From assembly GCF_001274895.1 (NCBI RefSeq), contig NZ_CP006841.1, positions 248,001 to 312,000 of the forward strand: a DNA stretch of 64,000 nt, read 5' to 3'. The stretch comes from Corynebacterium lactis RW2-5. GTDB lineage: Bacteria > Actinomycetota > Actinomycetes > Mycobacteriales > Mycobacteriaceae. Positions 8,282 to 17,313 of the stretch are shown here, one piece after another (position 1 is the stretch's first letter; every line of letters starts with the position of its first letter). The notes under the pieces were generated by a model. The model was not told the origin of the DNA. It ran no database searches and was given only the letters and a program-made list of their open reading frames with translations. Made by a program: the position numbers and the translations under genes.

Positions 8282-9244
8282 ATGGGGACAACGTTCTCGC
8301 TGAGCGCCAATACTTTGGCGGTAATAATTGGCCTGATTGGCGTATTTATCCTGGTCTGGCCGGCAGACAGCGCCCGGGCGCGAATACGAGCCATCGCGGT
8401 TCGTCCTCGACGAGGTTCGACTGAAGGCAGGGGCGTATTTGGGAGCACTCGTTTGGGCCGGATTCTCCGGGAGCGTCAAGCGCATGACGTAGCGCGGAAA
8501 TGGTTGCCGGTAGCAGCGCCTGGAGTTGCGTTGTTCTGGTTCGCCGGGGTTCCCGGGGCGATCGCGGGCGCACTGCTTGGTCGGAGTGCACAGAAGGTGC
8601 TCGAGTCGGGCGCGGTCAGGCGGGCCGCGTCGCGGGATGAAGAAGACCTGTCCCGCAGCTTGGAAACCCTCATCGCCCAGCTGCGCGCGGGTGCCGACGC
8701 CGCCGCAGCGTTGACCGGAGCCGCTCGGGAACTGGGCGGTAGAGGTGGGGAAAACGCAAAGTCCGGCGTTAGCCGGGTTGCCGAGGCGCTGAGGTCCGCG
8801 GCGCGACGAGCCCACTTCGCAGACCCCTGGGAGGCTGCGGAAGGTGCGGGTGAAGGGGGCGTCGGCAAGCGGGGCAAGGTGTTGCCGGGTTCGGAGGCGT
8901 CATCGGCTGCGGTAGCTCCGGTGGCGCGGGTGTGGGGCGTTGCGCAGCGGCACGGGCTGAGCCTCGCCGGGCTGCTGGAATGCGTACGGGGTGATGTAGA
9001 GGCGCGAAGGGCGCATCGGAGCCAGACAGCTGCGGCGCTCGCCGGGCCGCGGATGACCATTGCAATCCTGGCGGGGCTGCCGGTATTCGGTCTGGTGATG
9101 GGGCAGGCGTTTGGGGCGCAGCCATTCGAGTTCTTTACAGGCTCGGTGCTGGGCGGGGGTGTGCTGGTGGCTGGCGTGGGGCTGGTGTGCGCCGGAATCG
9201 AGTGGTCGGTGGCGATTATCGATAGGGCGGAGTCGGGCTCATGA
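8282..9244 (+). CDS. TadB-like inner-membrane pilus platform protein (T2SSF family)
   Basis: A 320-residue type II secretion F-family protein. It has an N-terminal membrane segment, a second hydrophobic stretch at about 79-100 and two C-terminal segments (about 255-275 and 284-305). The cytoplasmic part contains the typical DLSRSLETLIAQLRAGADAAAAL helix (split here: SLETLIAQLRAGADA). The start ATG at 8282 follows GGGGAGGGGA. It overlaps tadC by 4 bp (ATGA). A Gly-rich linker around 200-206 contains GVGKR, encoded by the repeat word at 8858-8871. Confidence 0.85.
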   Translation: MGTTFSLSANTLAVIIGLIGVFILVWPADSARARIRAIAVRPRRGSTEGRGVFGSTRLGRILRERQAHDVARKWLPVAAPGVALFWFAGVPGAIAGALLGRSAQKVLESGAVRRAASRDEEDLSRSLETLIAQLRAGADAAAALTGAARELGGRGGENAKSGVSRVAEALRSAARRAHFADPWEAAEGAGEGGVGKRGKVLPGSEASSAAVAPVARVWGVAQRHGLSLAGLLECVRGDVEARRAHRSQTAAALAGPRMTIAILAGLPVFGLVMGQAFGAQPFEFFTGSVLGGGVLVAGVGLVCAGIEWSVAIIDRAESGS

Positions 9245-9954
9245 CGTACGGATTGTTGCTGATAGCTGCGTACCTGTTCTTGCCTGTCTCCTCGCCGGCA
9301 GTGCGGCGGATGCCAGAGGTGTTCCGGGCAGGGGGAGCGCCAGCACGAGAGCCGGAGAAAGTGCTGGGTAGAGAACCGGGACGGGCGTCGGGGAAGACGC
9401 GCGTGGCACGGTGGAAATTTGGAATATGGATAGCTCAAAAAGAGTGGTCAGATCGATTAAAAAAGATGCTGCAACCAATGATGGGCGTGCGCCCACTAAA
9501 GGCGTCGGAGCTTCTCGATGCCGCGGCGGTCCTGGACATCCTAGGAGCCTGCTTGCGCACCGGGCTGCCCACTGCGATGGCGCTGCGGGCGGCGGCGCTG
9601 AGTGTCCCGCCGTACTTGGGAAGCAATCTGGAGCATTGCTCCGCGCGGATCGCTGTGGGCGCGCGGTCACCATGGGGAGCGTTGGCGGAAGTGCCGGTCT
9701 TTCAGGACCTGGCCCGCGCCGGGCAACGTGCAGAGGAATCCGGAACCGCCCTTGCCCTCGGGCTCGACGAGGTGGCGCAGACCTATCGAGCCCGGGCCGG
9801 CGATGCCGCGGACGCCACTGCGGAGCGGGCAGGAGTTCTGATTGCCGGGCCTCTGGCGTTGTGCTTCCTGCCGGCATTCGTCGTGCTGGGGCTGGTCCCG
9901 ACAATTGTGGGGTTGGCCGGGAGCATGTTCGCAGAAATGGTGCCGTGGCCATGA
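9241..9954 (+). CDS. TadC-like pilus platform protein (T2SSF family)
   Basis: A 237-residue F-family protein with an N-terminal hydrophobic segment, a T2SSF helical domain containing LDILGACLRTGLPTAMALRAA (in parts), and a C-terminal membrane segment around residues 200-228. With TadB it would form the membrane platform on which TadA acts. Translational coupling to tadB is suggested by the ATGA overlap. An AT-rich stretch around 9411-9480 in the variable linker differs from the rest of the gene. Confidence 0.85.
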   Translation: MTYGLLLIAAYLFLPVSSPAVRRMPEVFRAGGAPAREPEKVLGREPGRASGKTRVARWKFGIWIAQKEWSDRLKKMLQPMMGVRPLKASELLDAAAVLDILGACLRTGLPTAMALRAAALSVPPYLGSNLEHCSARIAVGARSPWGALAEVPVFQDLARAGQRAEESGTALALGLDEVAQTYRARAGDAADATAERAGVLIAGPLALCFLPAFVVLGLVPTIVGLAGSMFAEMVPWP

Positions 9955-10007
9955 CTTACTCACCGCCGGGGATAGCCGGAACACATGGACGCGATGCGCA
10001 GGCCCGA

Positions 10008-10064
10008 GCGCCGCCTTGCCACAGACACCTCAGCGCAGCAGATACAGCGCTGCGGGGGCGGCGC
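10008..10064 (+). other. Nested inverted repeat upstream of the pilin gene
   Basis: GCGCCGCC (10008-10015) pairs with GGCGGCGC (10057-10064), enclosing a second stem CGCAGC (10034-10039)/GCTGCG (10049-10054). It has no T-run, so it looks more like an mRNA-stabilising or partial-termination structure than a full terminator. It separates the machinery genes from the abundant pilin gene. Confidence 0.5.
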
Positions 10065-10076
10065 GAAAGATACGGC

Positions 10077-10157
10077 ATGAAAGACACGGCGCAGAAACAG
10101 CCGATGCCAAACCACAAGAAATCTCGTCGAACTTCGAAAAGGAGTAAGCAAAAATGA
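10077..10157 (+). CDS. Possible 26-residue basic leader peptide
   Basis: A short frame from an ATG at 10077 ends in a TGA that overlaps the pilin start codon (ATGA), an arrangement typical of translational coupling. The peptide is strongly basic (nine Lys or Arg in its last 13 residues). No strong ribosome site precedes it. It may simply be chance. Confidence 0.2.
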   Translation: MKDTAQKQPMPNHKKSRRTSKRSKQK

Positions 10158-10387
10158 ATCCCTTCAACTTCAACGCCACCGACCCAGTTGCCCTAACGAA
10201 GAAGTACTTGCGTGAGCGCTTGAACGCGCTGGTCAAGGACGAATCCGGTATGAGTACCGTCGAATATGCCTTGGGGACTATCGCTGCCGCGGCCTTTGGT
10301 GCACTGCTCTACACGGTCGTCACCGGTGGAGACATCACTGAGGCGCTCACTGGAATTATCGAAAGGGCGCTCAACACCGATGTCTAG
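10154..10387 (+). CDS. Flp-type pilin / DUF4244 small protein
   Basis: A 77-residue protein with a good ribosome site (AAAGGAG, 7-9 bases upstream). After a ~32-residue leader it has GMSTVEYALGTIAAAAFGAL (in parts), the class IVb prepilin pattern: Gly before the processing site, a Glu five residues into the mature part (STVEY) and a hydrophobic helix. It is the probable structural subunit of the Tad pilus and corresponds to the small Rv3656c-type gene of mycobacteria. No prepilin peptidase gene is in the window. Confidence 0.85.
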   Translation: MNPFNFNATDPVALTKKYLRERLNALVKDESGMSTVEYALGTIAAAAFGALLYTVVTGGDITEALTGIIERALNTDV

Positions 10388-10781
10388 CCGCATTCGCCCT
10401 GCGCGCGCCGACGCTTCCGCCGATGCTCCCGCTGACGCGCTTACCGACGCCCTGGTTGACATCCTCACCGGCGAAGACGGACAAGCCACCGTGGAAACGG
10501 CCTTTGGAATCGCGGCGATTGTCACCGTGATGATGAGCGCCCTTACCGGCCTCGTCGCCGTTGCCATGTACCTCGGGCTTACCGACGCCGCAGGCGTCAT
10601 CGCGAGGGCGCATGCGCGGGGCGATGCAGAAACTGTCGCGAAACTCCAAGACGGGCTCCAGGGTGCGGTCACCATCAACGACGGCTCCTCCACGGTTGAA
10701 GTGACGGTAACCGGCACGGTGGGCCCGTTCCCCTTGGAGGCTCGCGCCGTGGCGCTCAACGAGAAGGCGGTGGCCGAATGA
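10380..10781 (+). CDS. TadE-like pseudopilin
   Basis: The frame is open further upstream, but the ATG at 10380, overlapping the pilin stop by 8 bp, is the natural start (133 residues). An Ala/Asp-rich N-terminus is followed by GEDGQATVETAFGIAAIVTV, a TadE-type Gly-x-x-x-VE processing and membrane segment, and a short extracellular beta domain with VEVTVTGTVGPFP. TadE proteins are minor pilins of Tad systems. It overlaps the next gene by 4 bp (ATGA). Confidence 0.8.
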   Translation: MSSRIRPARADASADAPADALTDALVDILTGEDGQATVETAFGIAAIVTVMMSALTGLVAVAMYLGLTDAAGVIARAHARGDAETVAKLQDGLQGAVTINDGSSTVEVTVTGTVGPFPLEARAVALNEKAVAE

Positions 10782-11155
10782 TGACGTCGCCTCGCAGGGG
10801 CACAGCCCGCGCATCGGCGCTGTGGCGCGACGAAACCGGCGCCACGACGGTGCTCGCCGCGCTGCTCATTGCTGCGATCGTCGGCCTGATGCTGGTCGGG
10901 GTGCTCGCCGGGAAGAACCTCATCGTTGTGCGTCAAGCCGCGGTGGCGGCGGACTTGTCCGCTGTCGCCGGGGCCATCGCAGCCCAGGAGGGTGACCGGG
11001 CATGCGATTCGGCAGGCCGGATCGCCAGGGCCAATCACGCGGCAATCGTCAGCTGCGACCGCCTCGGCGAGGACGTGCAGGTAACAGTAGAGCGGTCGGG
11101 AAGGAGGTCAACGGCCAGGGCCGGCCCCGCGGAAGGCTTGGACGATACCAGTTAG
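10778..11155 (+). CDS. TadG-like / Rv3654c-like secreted protein
   Basis: A 125-residue protein with the segment DETGATTVLAALLIAAIVGLMLVG (in parts; about residues 18-42), a single N-terminal membrane helix with the Gly-Ala-x-x-V pattern of Tad minor pilins, then a small domain with two Cys (about 68 and 87) that may form a disulfide. It matches the Rv3654c family at the end of mycobacterial tad operons. Its last 48 bases overlap, tail to tail, with the helicase gene on the other strand. Confidence 0.75.
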   Translation: MMTSPRRGTARASALWRDETGATTVLAALLIAAIVGLMLVGVLAGKNLIVVRQAAVAADLSAVAGAIAAQEGDRACDSAGRIARANHAAIVSCDRLGEDVQVTVERSGRRSTARAGPAEGLDDTS

Positions 11156-13510
11156 CACCTTGATCGCGCCGTTCTTATCCAGCGGTTCGTTGCCGTTTCC
11201 GCACTTCGGGGACTGGATGCAGGACGGGCAGCCGGACTCGCACTCGCACGCCATGACGGCGTCAAGGGTGGCGCGAATCCACTGTTCGAAGGCCTCGAAG
11301 CCGCGGTCGGCGAAGCCCGCCCCACCCGGGTGGCCGTCGTAGACGAACACGGTCGGCTGCTGCGTGTCCTCATGTAACACGGTGGATACGCCGCCGATGT
11401 CCCAGCGGTCGCAGGTGGCGATGAGCGGCAGCATGCCAATTGCCGCGTGCTCGGCTGCGTGGAGGGCGCCGGGGGCGACGTCGGCAGGAACGTCCCAGGA
11501 GCGCAGCGTGGATTCAGTCATGGTGTAGGCCACAGCGCGGGTGACCAGGCGCTGCGGAGGATAGTCCAGGTCGACGCTGTCAAGAATCTCGCCGTTATCG
11601 CGGCGGCGCAGATAGGAGGTCACCTGATGGAACACCTCCACCTGGCAGGACGCGACCTGCAACGGCCCGATGTGGCGCATGTCGTCGATATCCAGAATCC
11701 GAATTGTCGTATCCATCCGAGAACTAGTGGAGTAGGGAGGCTCCTCCGGATGCACAAGAGCAACCAGGTCATTGAAGTCCAGGGCATCGACAAGATAGGA
11801 GTCGCCACGATGCAGGTAAACGGCACCATCGTGGACCTGCTGCATCGCACGTCCCAGGTCGATCGTGCCGAGCATCCTGCCGTCGGTGTGGTCGACAATC
11901 GCAACCTCCTGGCCGTCGCCGCCGCGAACGTTGACACGCTCGTGCGCCGAGGAGATCCTGGGGCCCTCGTCTCGGTCGGTGGGGTAAAAGACCCCGCGTC
12001 GCAGTCGCAGCCAGCCCTGATCGACCATCTGCTCCGCTACGGCCAGCGTCCCCCACCGCTCCAGCTGCGCCACAGACAGCGGTTTTTCCACCGCGGCGCA
12101 GTACAGGTGCGACCACACGACGTGGGGATTCGTCGGGTCGAACACGGTCTTCTCTACCGGGCGACCCAAAAGCGCCGACGGGTTGTGCACCAGATACGTG
12201 TCCATCGGGTCGTCGCGCGCCACCAACACCACCAGCGCACCTTGCCCGCGGCGCCCCGCGCGTCCGGCCTGCTGCCAAAACGACGCCACAGTGCCCGGGA
12301 AGCCGGCCTGCACCACGGCGTCCAAACCGCCGACGTCAATGCCCAGCTCCAGCGCATTGGTGGTGGTAACGCCGAGGAGGGAACCGTCGTCGAGCATGCG
12401 CTCAATCTCGCGCCGCTCCTCCGCGAGATAGCCCGCGCGGTAGGACTCCACGCGGTTGCCGACATCCATGCGCCCCCGCTTTTCCAACCGCTCCCGAACG
12501 CCCAGCGCAATCGTCTCTGCACTGCGCCGAGAGCGGGTGAAAGTCAGGGTGCGGGCGCCGTCGAGAAGCAGCTCGGACATGATGTCGGCGGCCTCCGTCG
12601 GAGCCGGGCGGCGCACCGGTGCGCCGTTTTCACCCTCGAGATCCGGCACCATCCCCGGCTCCCATAGCGCAATCGTGCGTTCGCCCACGGGAGCGCCATC
12701 CTCGGTGGCGGCCTCCACCGGTTCGCCGATGAGACGTCGCGCCTGGTCCGCGGGATCATTCGTCGTCGCCGAGGCGAAAATCACCGTCGGGGATCCGCCG
12801 TACTCACGCGAAAGCCGCAGCAGTCGCCGCAAAATCTGGGACACGTTCGCGCCGAAAACACCTCGGTAGGCGTGGCACTCATCTACCACCATGAAGCGCA
12901 ACTGGCGCAGCAGGCGCGTCCAACGCGTGTGGTTACCCAGAATCGAAGCATGCAGCATATCCGGGTTCGTGAACACCCAGCGTGCGTGGTCGCGGATGGC
13001 CCGCCGGGCGTCCAGGGGAGTGTCGCCGTCGTAAAGCGAAATTCCGGAGGCGAGGCTACCCGGGGCGAGCCCGCGCGCCGAAGTCAACTGATCCGCGCCG
13101 AGCGCCTTCGTCGGCGACAGGTACAGCGCCGAGGCGTCGGGGGTAGCGTCCAACGCGGTCAGTACCGGCAGCAAATACCCCAACGACTTGCCCGACGCGG
13201 TGCCCGTCGCGACCACGCAGTGCTTCCCCGCGTGTGCGATATTGGCAATCTCAGCCTGATGAGTCCACAGGTTCTCCACCCCGCGATTTAGCAGCTCCTC
13301 GCGCAGCCACCCCGGTACCCACTCCGGCCACGGTGCCGTAACGCCCGGTCGCGCGGGCATATCGGCGATATGCGTCACCGTCGCGCGCGGATGCGCCTTG
13401 ATGATTGGCCCCAGCAGCTCCCGCCCGAACGACTCCACGCGCACCAACCTCGCTTCCACACTCTTTCCGCCCCGCCCCGCGCCCGATTCCCGACGACCGC
13501 CCAACCCCAC
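11108..13510 (-). CDS. DEAD/DEAH-box DNA helicase, MrfA/Rv3649 type
   Basis: An 800-residue superfamily 2 helicase. Motif Q region LWTHQAEIA, Walker [13 protein letters not shown] (about 100-111), DECH box VVDECHAY (about 191-198), SATT motif, and the C-terminal RecA lobe with [10 protein letters not shown] (motif VI). The C-terminal DUF1998 part ends in [20 protein letters not shown], a four-Cys metal site typical of MrfA repair helicases. The chosen GTG start at 13510 is uncertain; a start about 16 codons later is equally possible. Its 3' end overlaps the TadG-like gene by 48 bp. Confidence 0.9.
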   Translation of the reverse strand: MGLGGRRESGAGRGGKSVEARLVRVESFGRELLGPIIKAHPRATVTHIADMPARPGVTAPWPEWVPGWLREELLNRGVENLWTHQAEIANIAHAGKHCVVATGTASGKSLGYLLPVLTALDATPDASALYLSPTKALGADQLTSARGLAPGSLASGISLYDGDTPLDARRAIRDHARWVFTNPDMLHASILGNHTRWTRLLRQLRFMVVDECHAYRGVFGANVSQILRRLLRLSREYGGSPTVIFASATTNDPADQARRLIGEPVEAATEDGAPVGERTIALWEPGMVPDLEGENGAPVRRPAPTEAADIMSELLLDGARTLTFTRSRRSAETIALGVRERLEKRGRMDVGNRVESYRAGYLAEERREIERMLDDGSLLGVTTTNALELGIDVGGLDAVVQAGFPGTVASFWQQAGRAGRRGQGALVVLVARDDPMDTYLVHNPSALLGRPVEKTVFDPTNPHVVWSHLYCAAVEKPLSVAQLERWGTLAVAEQMVDQGWLRLRRGVFYPTDRDEGPRISSAHERVNVRGGDGQEVAIVDHTDGRMLGTIDLGRAMQQVHDGAVYLHRGDSYLVDALDFNDLVALVHPEEPPYSTSSRMDTTIRILDIDDMRHIGPLQVASCQVEVFHQVTSYLRRRDNGEILDSVDLDYPPQRLVTRAVAYTMTESTLRSWDVPADVAPGALHAAEHAAIGMLPLIATCDRWDIGGVSTVLHEDTQQPTVFVYDGHPGGAGFADRGFEAFEQWIRATLDAVMACECESGCPSCIQSPKCGNGNEPLDKNGAIKVLTGIVQAFRGAGPGR

Positions 13511-13651
13511 CCGGCCCGCGCCTCCTGCTGCGGGGGTGAAGGTGAACAGGACAAAGGAGACGGCACGAAGTTAAACGTGGCAGACTTCCTGAGTGTATCG
13601 CCCCGCGGGGTGGTGCATGTTTTATCAATCCTGAAGTTGGGAAGTTTTGTA

Positions 13652-13855
13652 ATGGCACAGGGTACTGTGAAGTGGTTCAACTCGGAGAAGGGCTTCGGGT
13701 TCATCGCCCCAGCTGACGGTGGCAACGACGTATTCGTTCACTACTCCGAAATCCAGGGCACCGGTTTTAAGACCCTCGAGGAAAACCAGGCTGTCGAGTT
13801 CGAGATTGGCGAAGGCCAGAAGGGCCCGCAGGCTCTGAACGTTCAGCCGCTGTAA
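13652..13855 (+). CDS. cspA: Cold shock protein
   Basis: A 67-residue single-domain CSD protein. The RNP-1 motif is KGFGFIAP (about 15-22) and RNP-2 is DVFVHYSEI (about 27-35). It binds single-stranded RNA/DNA and relieves structure in mRNA. The frame is open upstream, but the ATG at 13652 gives the exact family length. It is separated from the divergent helicase by about 140 bp that must hold its promoter. Mycobacterial cspA (Rv3648c) has the same neighbours. Confidence 0.95.
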   Translation: MAQGTVKWFNSEKGFGFIAPADGGNDVFVHYSEIQGTGFKTLEENQAVEFEIGEGQKGPQALNVQPL

Positions 13856-14185
13856 GACGCAGCGAGTGCGCTGAAAGTGCGCACTGAGCGTGCAGCGACG
13901 CATCGATGCTGCCGCCGCGACCGAACTCGAACATTTGCGCTTCCAAACCCACGTGTTTTGCCCGTGGTCGGGGAGCGCTTTCGCGTTTTCTGGGGCTGGG
14001 CGTGGACCTATGCGCGACGCCCGTGCACGCCCCCGATGGACTCGTTTGGCGCACGCACAACTAGATTGTGTGTACGGTATTCCTTATATTCTTTTGAGAA
14101 AAGCGTTGGGTGACACCGTTTTCGGCAGCCGAAAGCGGTGATCGCGAAAATGATCACAAATCAAAGTGGCAGGTAGATAGCACGT
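13856..14185. other. Gene-free stretch upstream of topA with two inverted repeats
   Basis: No supported gene. CACCGTTTTCGGC (14114-14126) and GCCGAAAGCGGTG (14128-14140) form a 13-bp stem with a single wobble and almost no loop, more like a protein-binding palindrome than a hairpin. Directly after it, GTGATC...GATCAC (14137-14156) is a second inverted repeat. They could be operators or supercoiling-sensitive elements of the topA promoter. Confidence 0.5.
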
Positions 14186-17158
14186 ATGGGCAACTCAGAT
14201 GGCCTCAAGCGCCTCGTAATTGTGGAGTCGGCGACGAAGGCTCGCAAGATCCAGAAGTATCTCGGCGATGACTACATCGTCGAGGCGTCCGTCGGCCACA
14301 TCCGCGATTTGCCCCGTGGCGCCGCAGACGTGCCCGCGAAGTACAAAAAGGAACCGTGGGCGCGACTCGGCGTCAACGTCGACTCCGGCTTCACCCCGCT
14401 CTACGTCGTCTCCGCGGACAAGAAGAAGAAAGTCTCGGACCTCAAGACGAAGCTGAAGCAGGTCGACGAGCTCTACCTCGCAACCGACCCCGACCGCGAG
14501 GGCGAGGCCATCGCGTGGCACCTGCTGGAAGTCCTGAAGCCGAAGGTGCCGGTGCGCCGCATGGTGTTCCACGAGATCACCAAGCAGTCCATCCTGGAGG
14601 CCGCTGAAAACACCCGTGAGCTGGACCAGAACCTGGTCGACGCTCAGGAGGGGCGCCGCATCCTCGACCGCCTCTACGGCTACGAGGTCTCCCCAGTTCT
14701 GTGGAAGAAGGTCATGCCGCGGCTGTCCGCAGGCCGCGTGCAGTCCGTCGCCACCCGCGTCATCGTTGAGCGAGAGCGCGAGCGCATGGCGTTCATCTCC
14801 GCAGAGTACTGGGACGTCGCCGCGACGTTGGCGACCCTTAACGGCGGCAGCGCCGCAGCCGGCGACACCAACAACCCGAACCAGTTTGTCGCCACGCTGA
14901 CCAGCGTCGACGGCGACCGCGTCGCCCAGGGCCGCGACTTCAACGACCGTGGCCTGCTGAAGAAGAACGATGGGGTTCGGGTCGTCGATAAGCAGCTCGC
15001 GGAGACCCTCGCGGCGGATCTAGTCGGCAGTGAGCTGACGGTCGCGTCGGTGGAGGAGAAGCCCTACACGCGCCGCCCCTACCCGCCGTTTATGACGTCG
15101 ACCCTGCAGCAGGAAGCCGGCCGCAAGCTGCACTTCACCTCCGAGCGTACGATGCGCGTGGCGCAGCGCCTGTACGAAAACGGCCACATTACCTACATGC
15201 GTACGGACTCCACGACGCTGTCTGCCTCCGGTATCGACGCCGCCCGCAAGCAGGCGCTGGAGCTCTACGGCTCCGAGTACGTCGCCGACGCGCCGCGCCA
15301 GTACTCCCGCAAGGTGAAGAACTCGCAGGAGGCTCACGAGGCAATCCGCCCGGCCGGCGAGACCTTCGCCACCCCGGGCCAGCTCGCCGGTTCCCTGGAC
15401 GCGGAGGAGTTCAAGCTCTATGAGCTGATCTGGCAGCGCACTGTCGCCTCCCAGATGGCCGACGCGCGCGGCACCTCCATGAAGGTCACCGTCGCGGGCG
15501 CCACCGCCGACCACGCGGTCGAATTCTCTGCCACCGGCCGCACCATCCGCTTCCCGGGCTTCCTCAAGGCCTACGTTGAGGTCTCTGCGCTTGCCGACGG
15601 TCGCAAGGTCGCCGACAATGCCGAGAAGCGCCTGCCGCACCTGGTTGAAGGCCAGGGCCTGACTGCTACCGAGTTCAGCGCTGATGATCACTCCACGAAC
15701 CCTCCGGCGCGCTACACGGAAGCGTCGCTGGTGAAGAAGATGGAAGACCTGGGCATTGGTCGCCCGTCGACGTACGCGTCGATCATCAAGACGATCCAGG
15801 ACCGTGGCTACGTGTACTCCCGTGGAAATGCGCTGGTGCCCTCTTGGGTGGCGTTCGCAGTGGTCGGCCTGATGGAGCAGGCGTTTTCGGACCTGGTCAA
15901 CTACGACTTCACCTCCGAGCTCGAAGACGAGCTCGACGATATCGCCGCCGGCAACAAGGATCGCACACTGTGGCTGTCCGGTTTCTACTTCGGAGATGAC
16001 AAGGATCACCGCCACAAGGGCGCCGATGCCATTGCGACGCACGGCGGCCTGAAGAACATCATCGACGTGAACCTGGAATCGATCGATGCGCGCAAGGTCA
16101 ACTCGCTGCACCTCTTCGACGATGCCGACGGTTACCCGATCGTGGTTCGCGTTGGACGCTATGGGCCGTACCTGGAGCGCGCTCGCGCAGGGGCCGGTGA
16201 GAACGGTTCGGATGATGTTCAGCGTGCCAACATCCCGGAGGCCATGACCCCCGACGAGCTGGATTTGGCCGCGGCTGAGAAGCTTTTGGCCATGCCTCAG
16301 GGAGGCCGTGAGCTGGGACTCAACCCGGACAATGGGCGCATGGTGGTGGCCCGCGATGGCCGCTACGGCCCGTACGTCACCGAGCTGGTCACCGAGTCCG
16401 AGCGCGAGGGCGTGGTGGCGAAGGCCGAGGAGATTATCGCCGCCGAGCGCGCCGAGGAGGACGCTCAGCGCGCCGCCGAGGGCAAGCGTGCCAAGAATTG
16501 GGAGACCAAGACCGCCGCGAAGCAGAAGGAAAAGCGCACCGCGGAGATCATCGAGGAGACTCTCAAACCGAAGACCGCGTCGCTGTTTTCCTCCATGGAG
16601 CCGTCGACGGTCACCCTCGAGGAAGCTCTGAAGCTGATGAGCCTGCCCCGCGAAGTCGGTGTCGATCCGACCGATAACGAGGTCATCACTGCCCAGAACG
16701 GCCGCTACGGCCCGTACCTGAAGAAGGGCTCCGATTCCCGCTCCCTAGCGAACGAGGAGCAGATTTTCACGGTCACCCTCGATGAGGCTCGCCGCATCTA
16801 CGCCGAGCCGAAGCGCCGTGGGCGCGCCGCCGCGAAGCCGCCGTTGAAGCAGCTGGGTGACAACGATGTCTCGGGTCGCCCGATGTCGGTCAAGGACGGT
16901 CGCTTCGGCCCGTACGTCACCGACGGCGTCACCAATGCCTCTCTGCGCAAGGGAGATACACCGGAGACGCTTACCGACGCCCGCGCCTGCGAGCTCCTTT
17001 CCGAGCGACGGGCCAAGGAGGCCGCCGAGGGCGGTACGAAGAAGGCCGCTAAGAAGTCGTCGAAGAAGACGGCGAAAAAGTCGACTAAGAAGGCAGCGAA
17101 GAAGACGGTGAAGCGGACTACGAAGCGCGTGGTCAAGGCCACCCGGAAGGGGAAGTAA
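14186..17158 (+). CDS. topA: DNA topoisomerase I
   Basis: A 990-residue type IA topoisomerase that relaxes negative supercoils. It has the N-terminal Toprim domain (VIVESATKARKI at about 10-21; DPDREGEAIAWH at about 104-115) and the active-site tyrosine Tyr337 in YMRTDST. The C-terminal region contains the actinobacterial repeats with GRYGPY or GRFGPY (four visible) instead of zinc fingers. It ends in a Lys-rich tail, which in mycobacteria supports processive relaxation. The ATG at 14186 sits after GGCAGGTAG. Confidence 0.97.
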   Translation: MGNSDGLKRLVIVESATKARKIQKYLGDDYIVEASVGHIRDLPRGAADVPAKYKKEPWARLGVNVDSGFTPLYVVSADKKKKVSDLKTKLKQVDELYLATDPDREGEAIAWHLLEVLKPKVPVRRMVFHEITKQSILEAAENTRELDQNLVDAQEGRRILDRLYGYEVSPVLWKKVMPRLSAGRVQSVATRVIVERERERMAFISAEYWDVAATLATLNGGSAAAGDTNNPNQFVATLTSVDGDRVAQGRDFNDRGLLKKNDGVRVVDKQLAETLAADLVGSELTVASVEEKPYTRRPYPPFMTSTLQQEAGRKLHFTSERTMRVAQRLYENGHITYMRTDSTTLSASGIDAARKQALELYGSEYVADAPRQYSRKVKNSQEAHEAIRPAGETFATPGQLAGSLDAEEFKLYELIWQRTVASQMADARGTSMKVTVAGATADHAVEFSATGRTIRFPGFLKAYVEVSALADGRKVADNAEKRLPHLVEGQGLTATEFSADDHSTNPPARYTEASLVKKMEDLGIGRPSTYASIIKTIQDRGYVYSRGNALVPSWVAFAVVGLMEQAFSDLVNYDFTSELEDELDDIAAGNKDRTLWLSGFYFGDDKDHRHKGADAIATHGGLKNIIDVNLESIDARKVNSLHLFDDADGYPIVVRVGRYGPYLERARAGAGENGSDDVQRANIPEAMTPDELDLAAAEKLLAMPQGGRELGLNPDNGRMVVARDGRYGPYVTELVTESEREGVVAKAEEIIAAERAEEDAQRAAEGKRAKNWETKTAAKQKEKRTAEIIEETLKPKTASLFSSMEPSTVTLEEALKLMSLPREVGVDPTDNEVITAQNGRYGPYLKKGSDSRSLANEEQIFTVTLDEARRIYAEPKRRGRAAAKPPLKQLGDNDVSGRPMSVKDGRFGPYVTDGVTNASLRKGDTPETLTDARACELLSERRAKEAAEGGTKKAAKKSSKKTAKKSTKKAAKKTVKRTTKRVVKATRKGK

Positions 17159-17178
17159 GAAAAACCGCGGTATTTTTA

Positions 17179-17234
17179 CCAGCATTTCGGTTGAAGTAGT
17201 CGATTTTTTGACGTTACTTCGACCGAAATGCTGG
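17179..17234. terminator. Long bidirectional terminator between topA and a DUF418 gene
   Basis: CCAGCATTTCGGT (17179-17191) pairs with ACCGAAATGCTGG (17222-17234); the stem continues inward with GAAGTA/TACTTC around a T-rich loop. T-rich sequence lies on one side and AAATTC on the other. It sits between convergent genes. Its outer arm resembles the hairpin at 21055. Confidence 0.75.
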
Positions 17235-17313
17235 CAAATTCTTCTCTATGGAGGCAGGGCACCCGGCTTCGGTGCGCAGTCTCGAGACTTAGTCCCCACC
17301 CCTTTTCGTTTTG

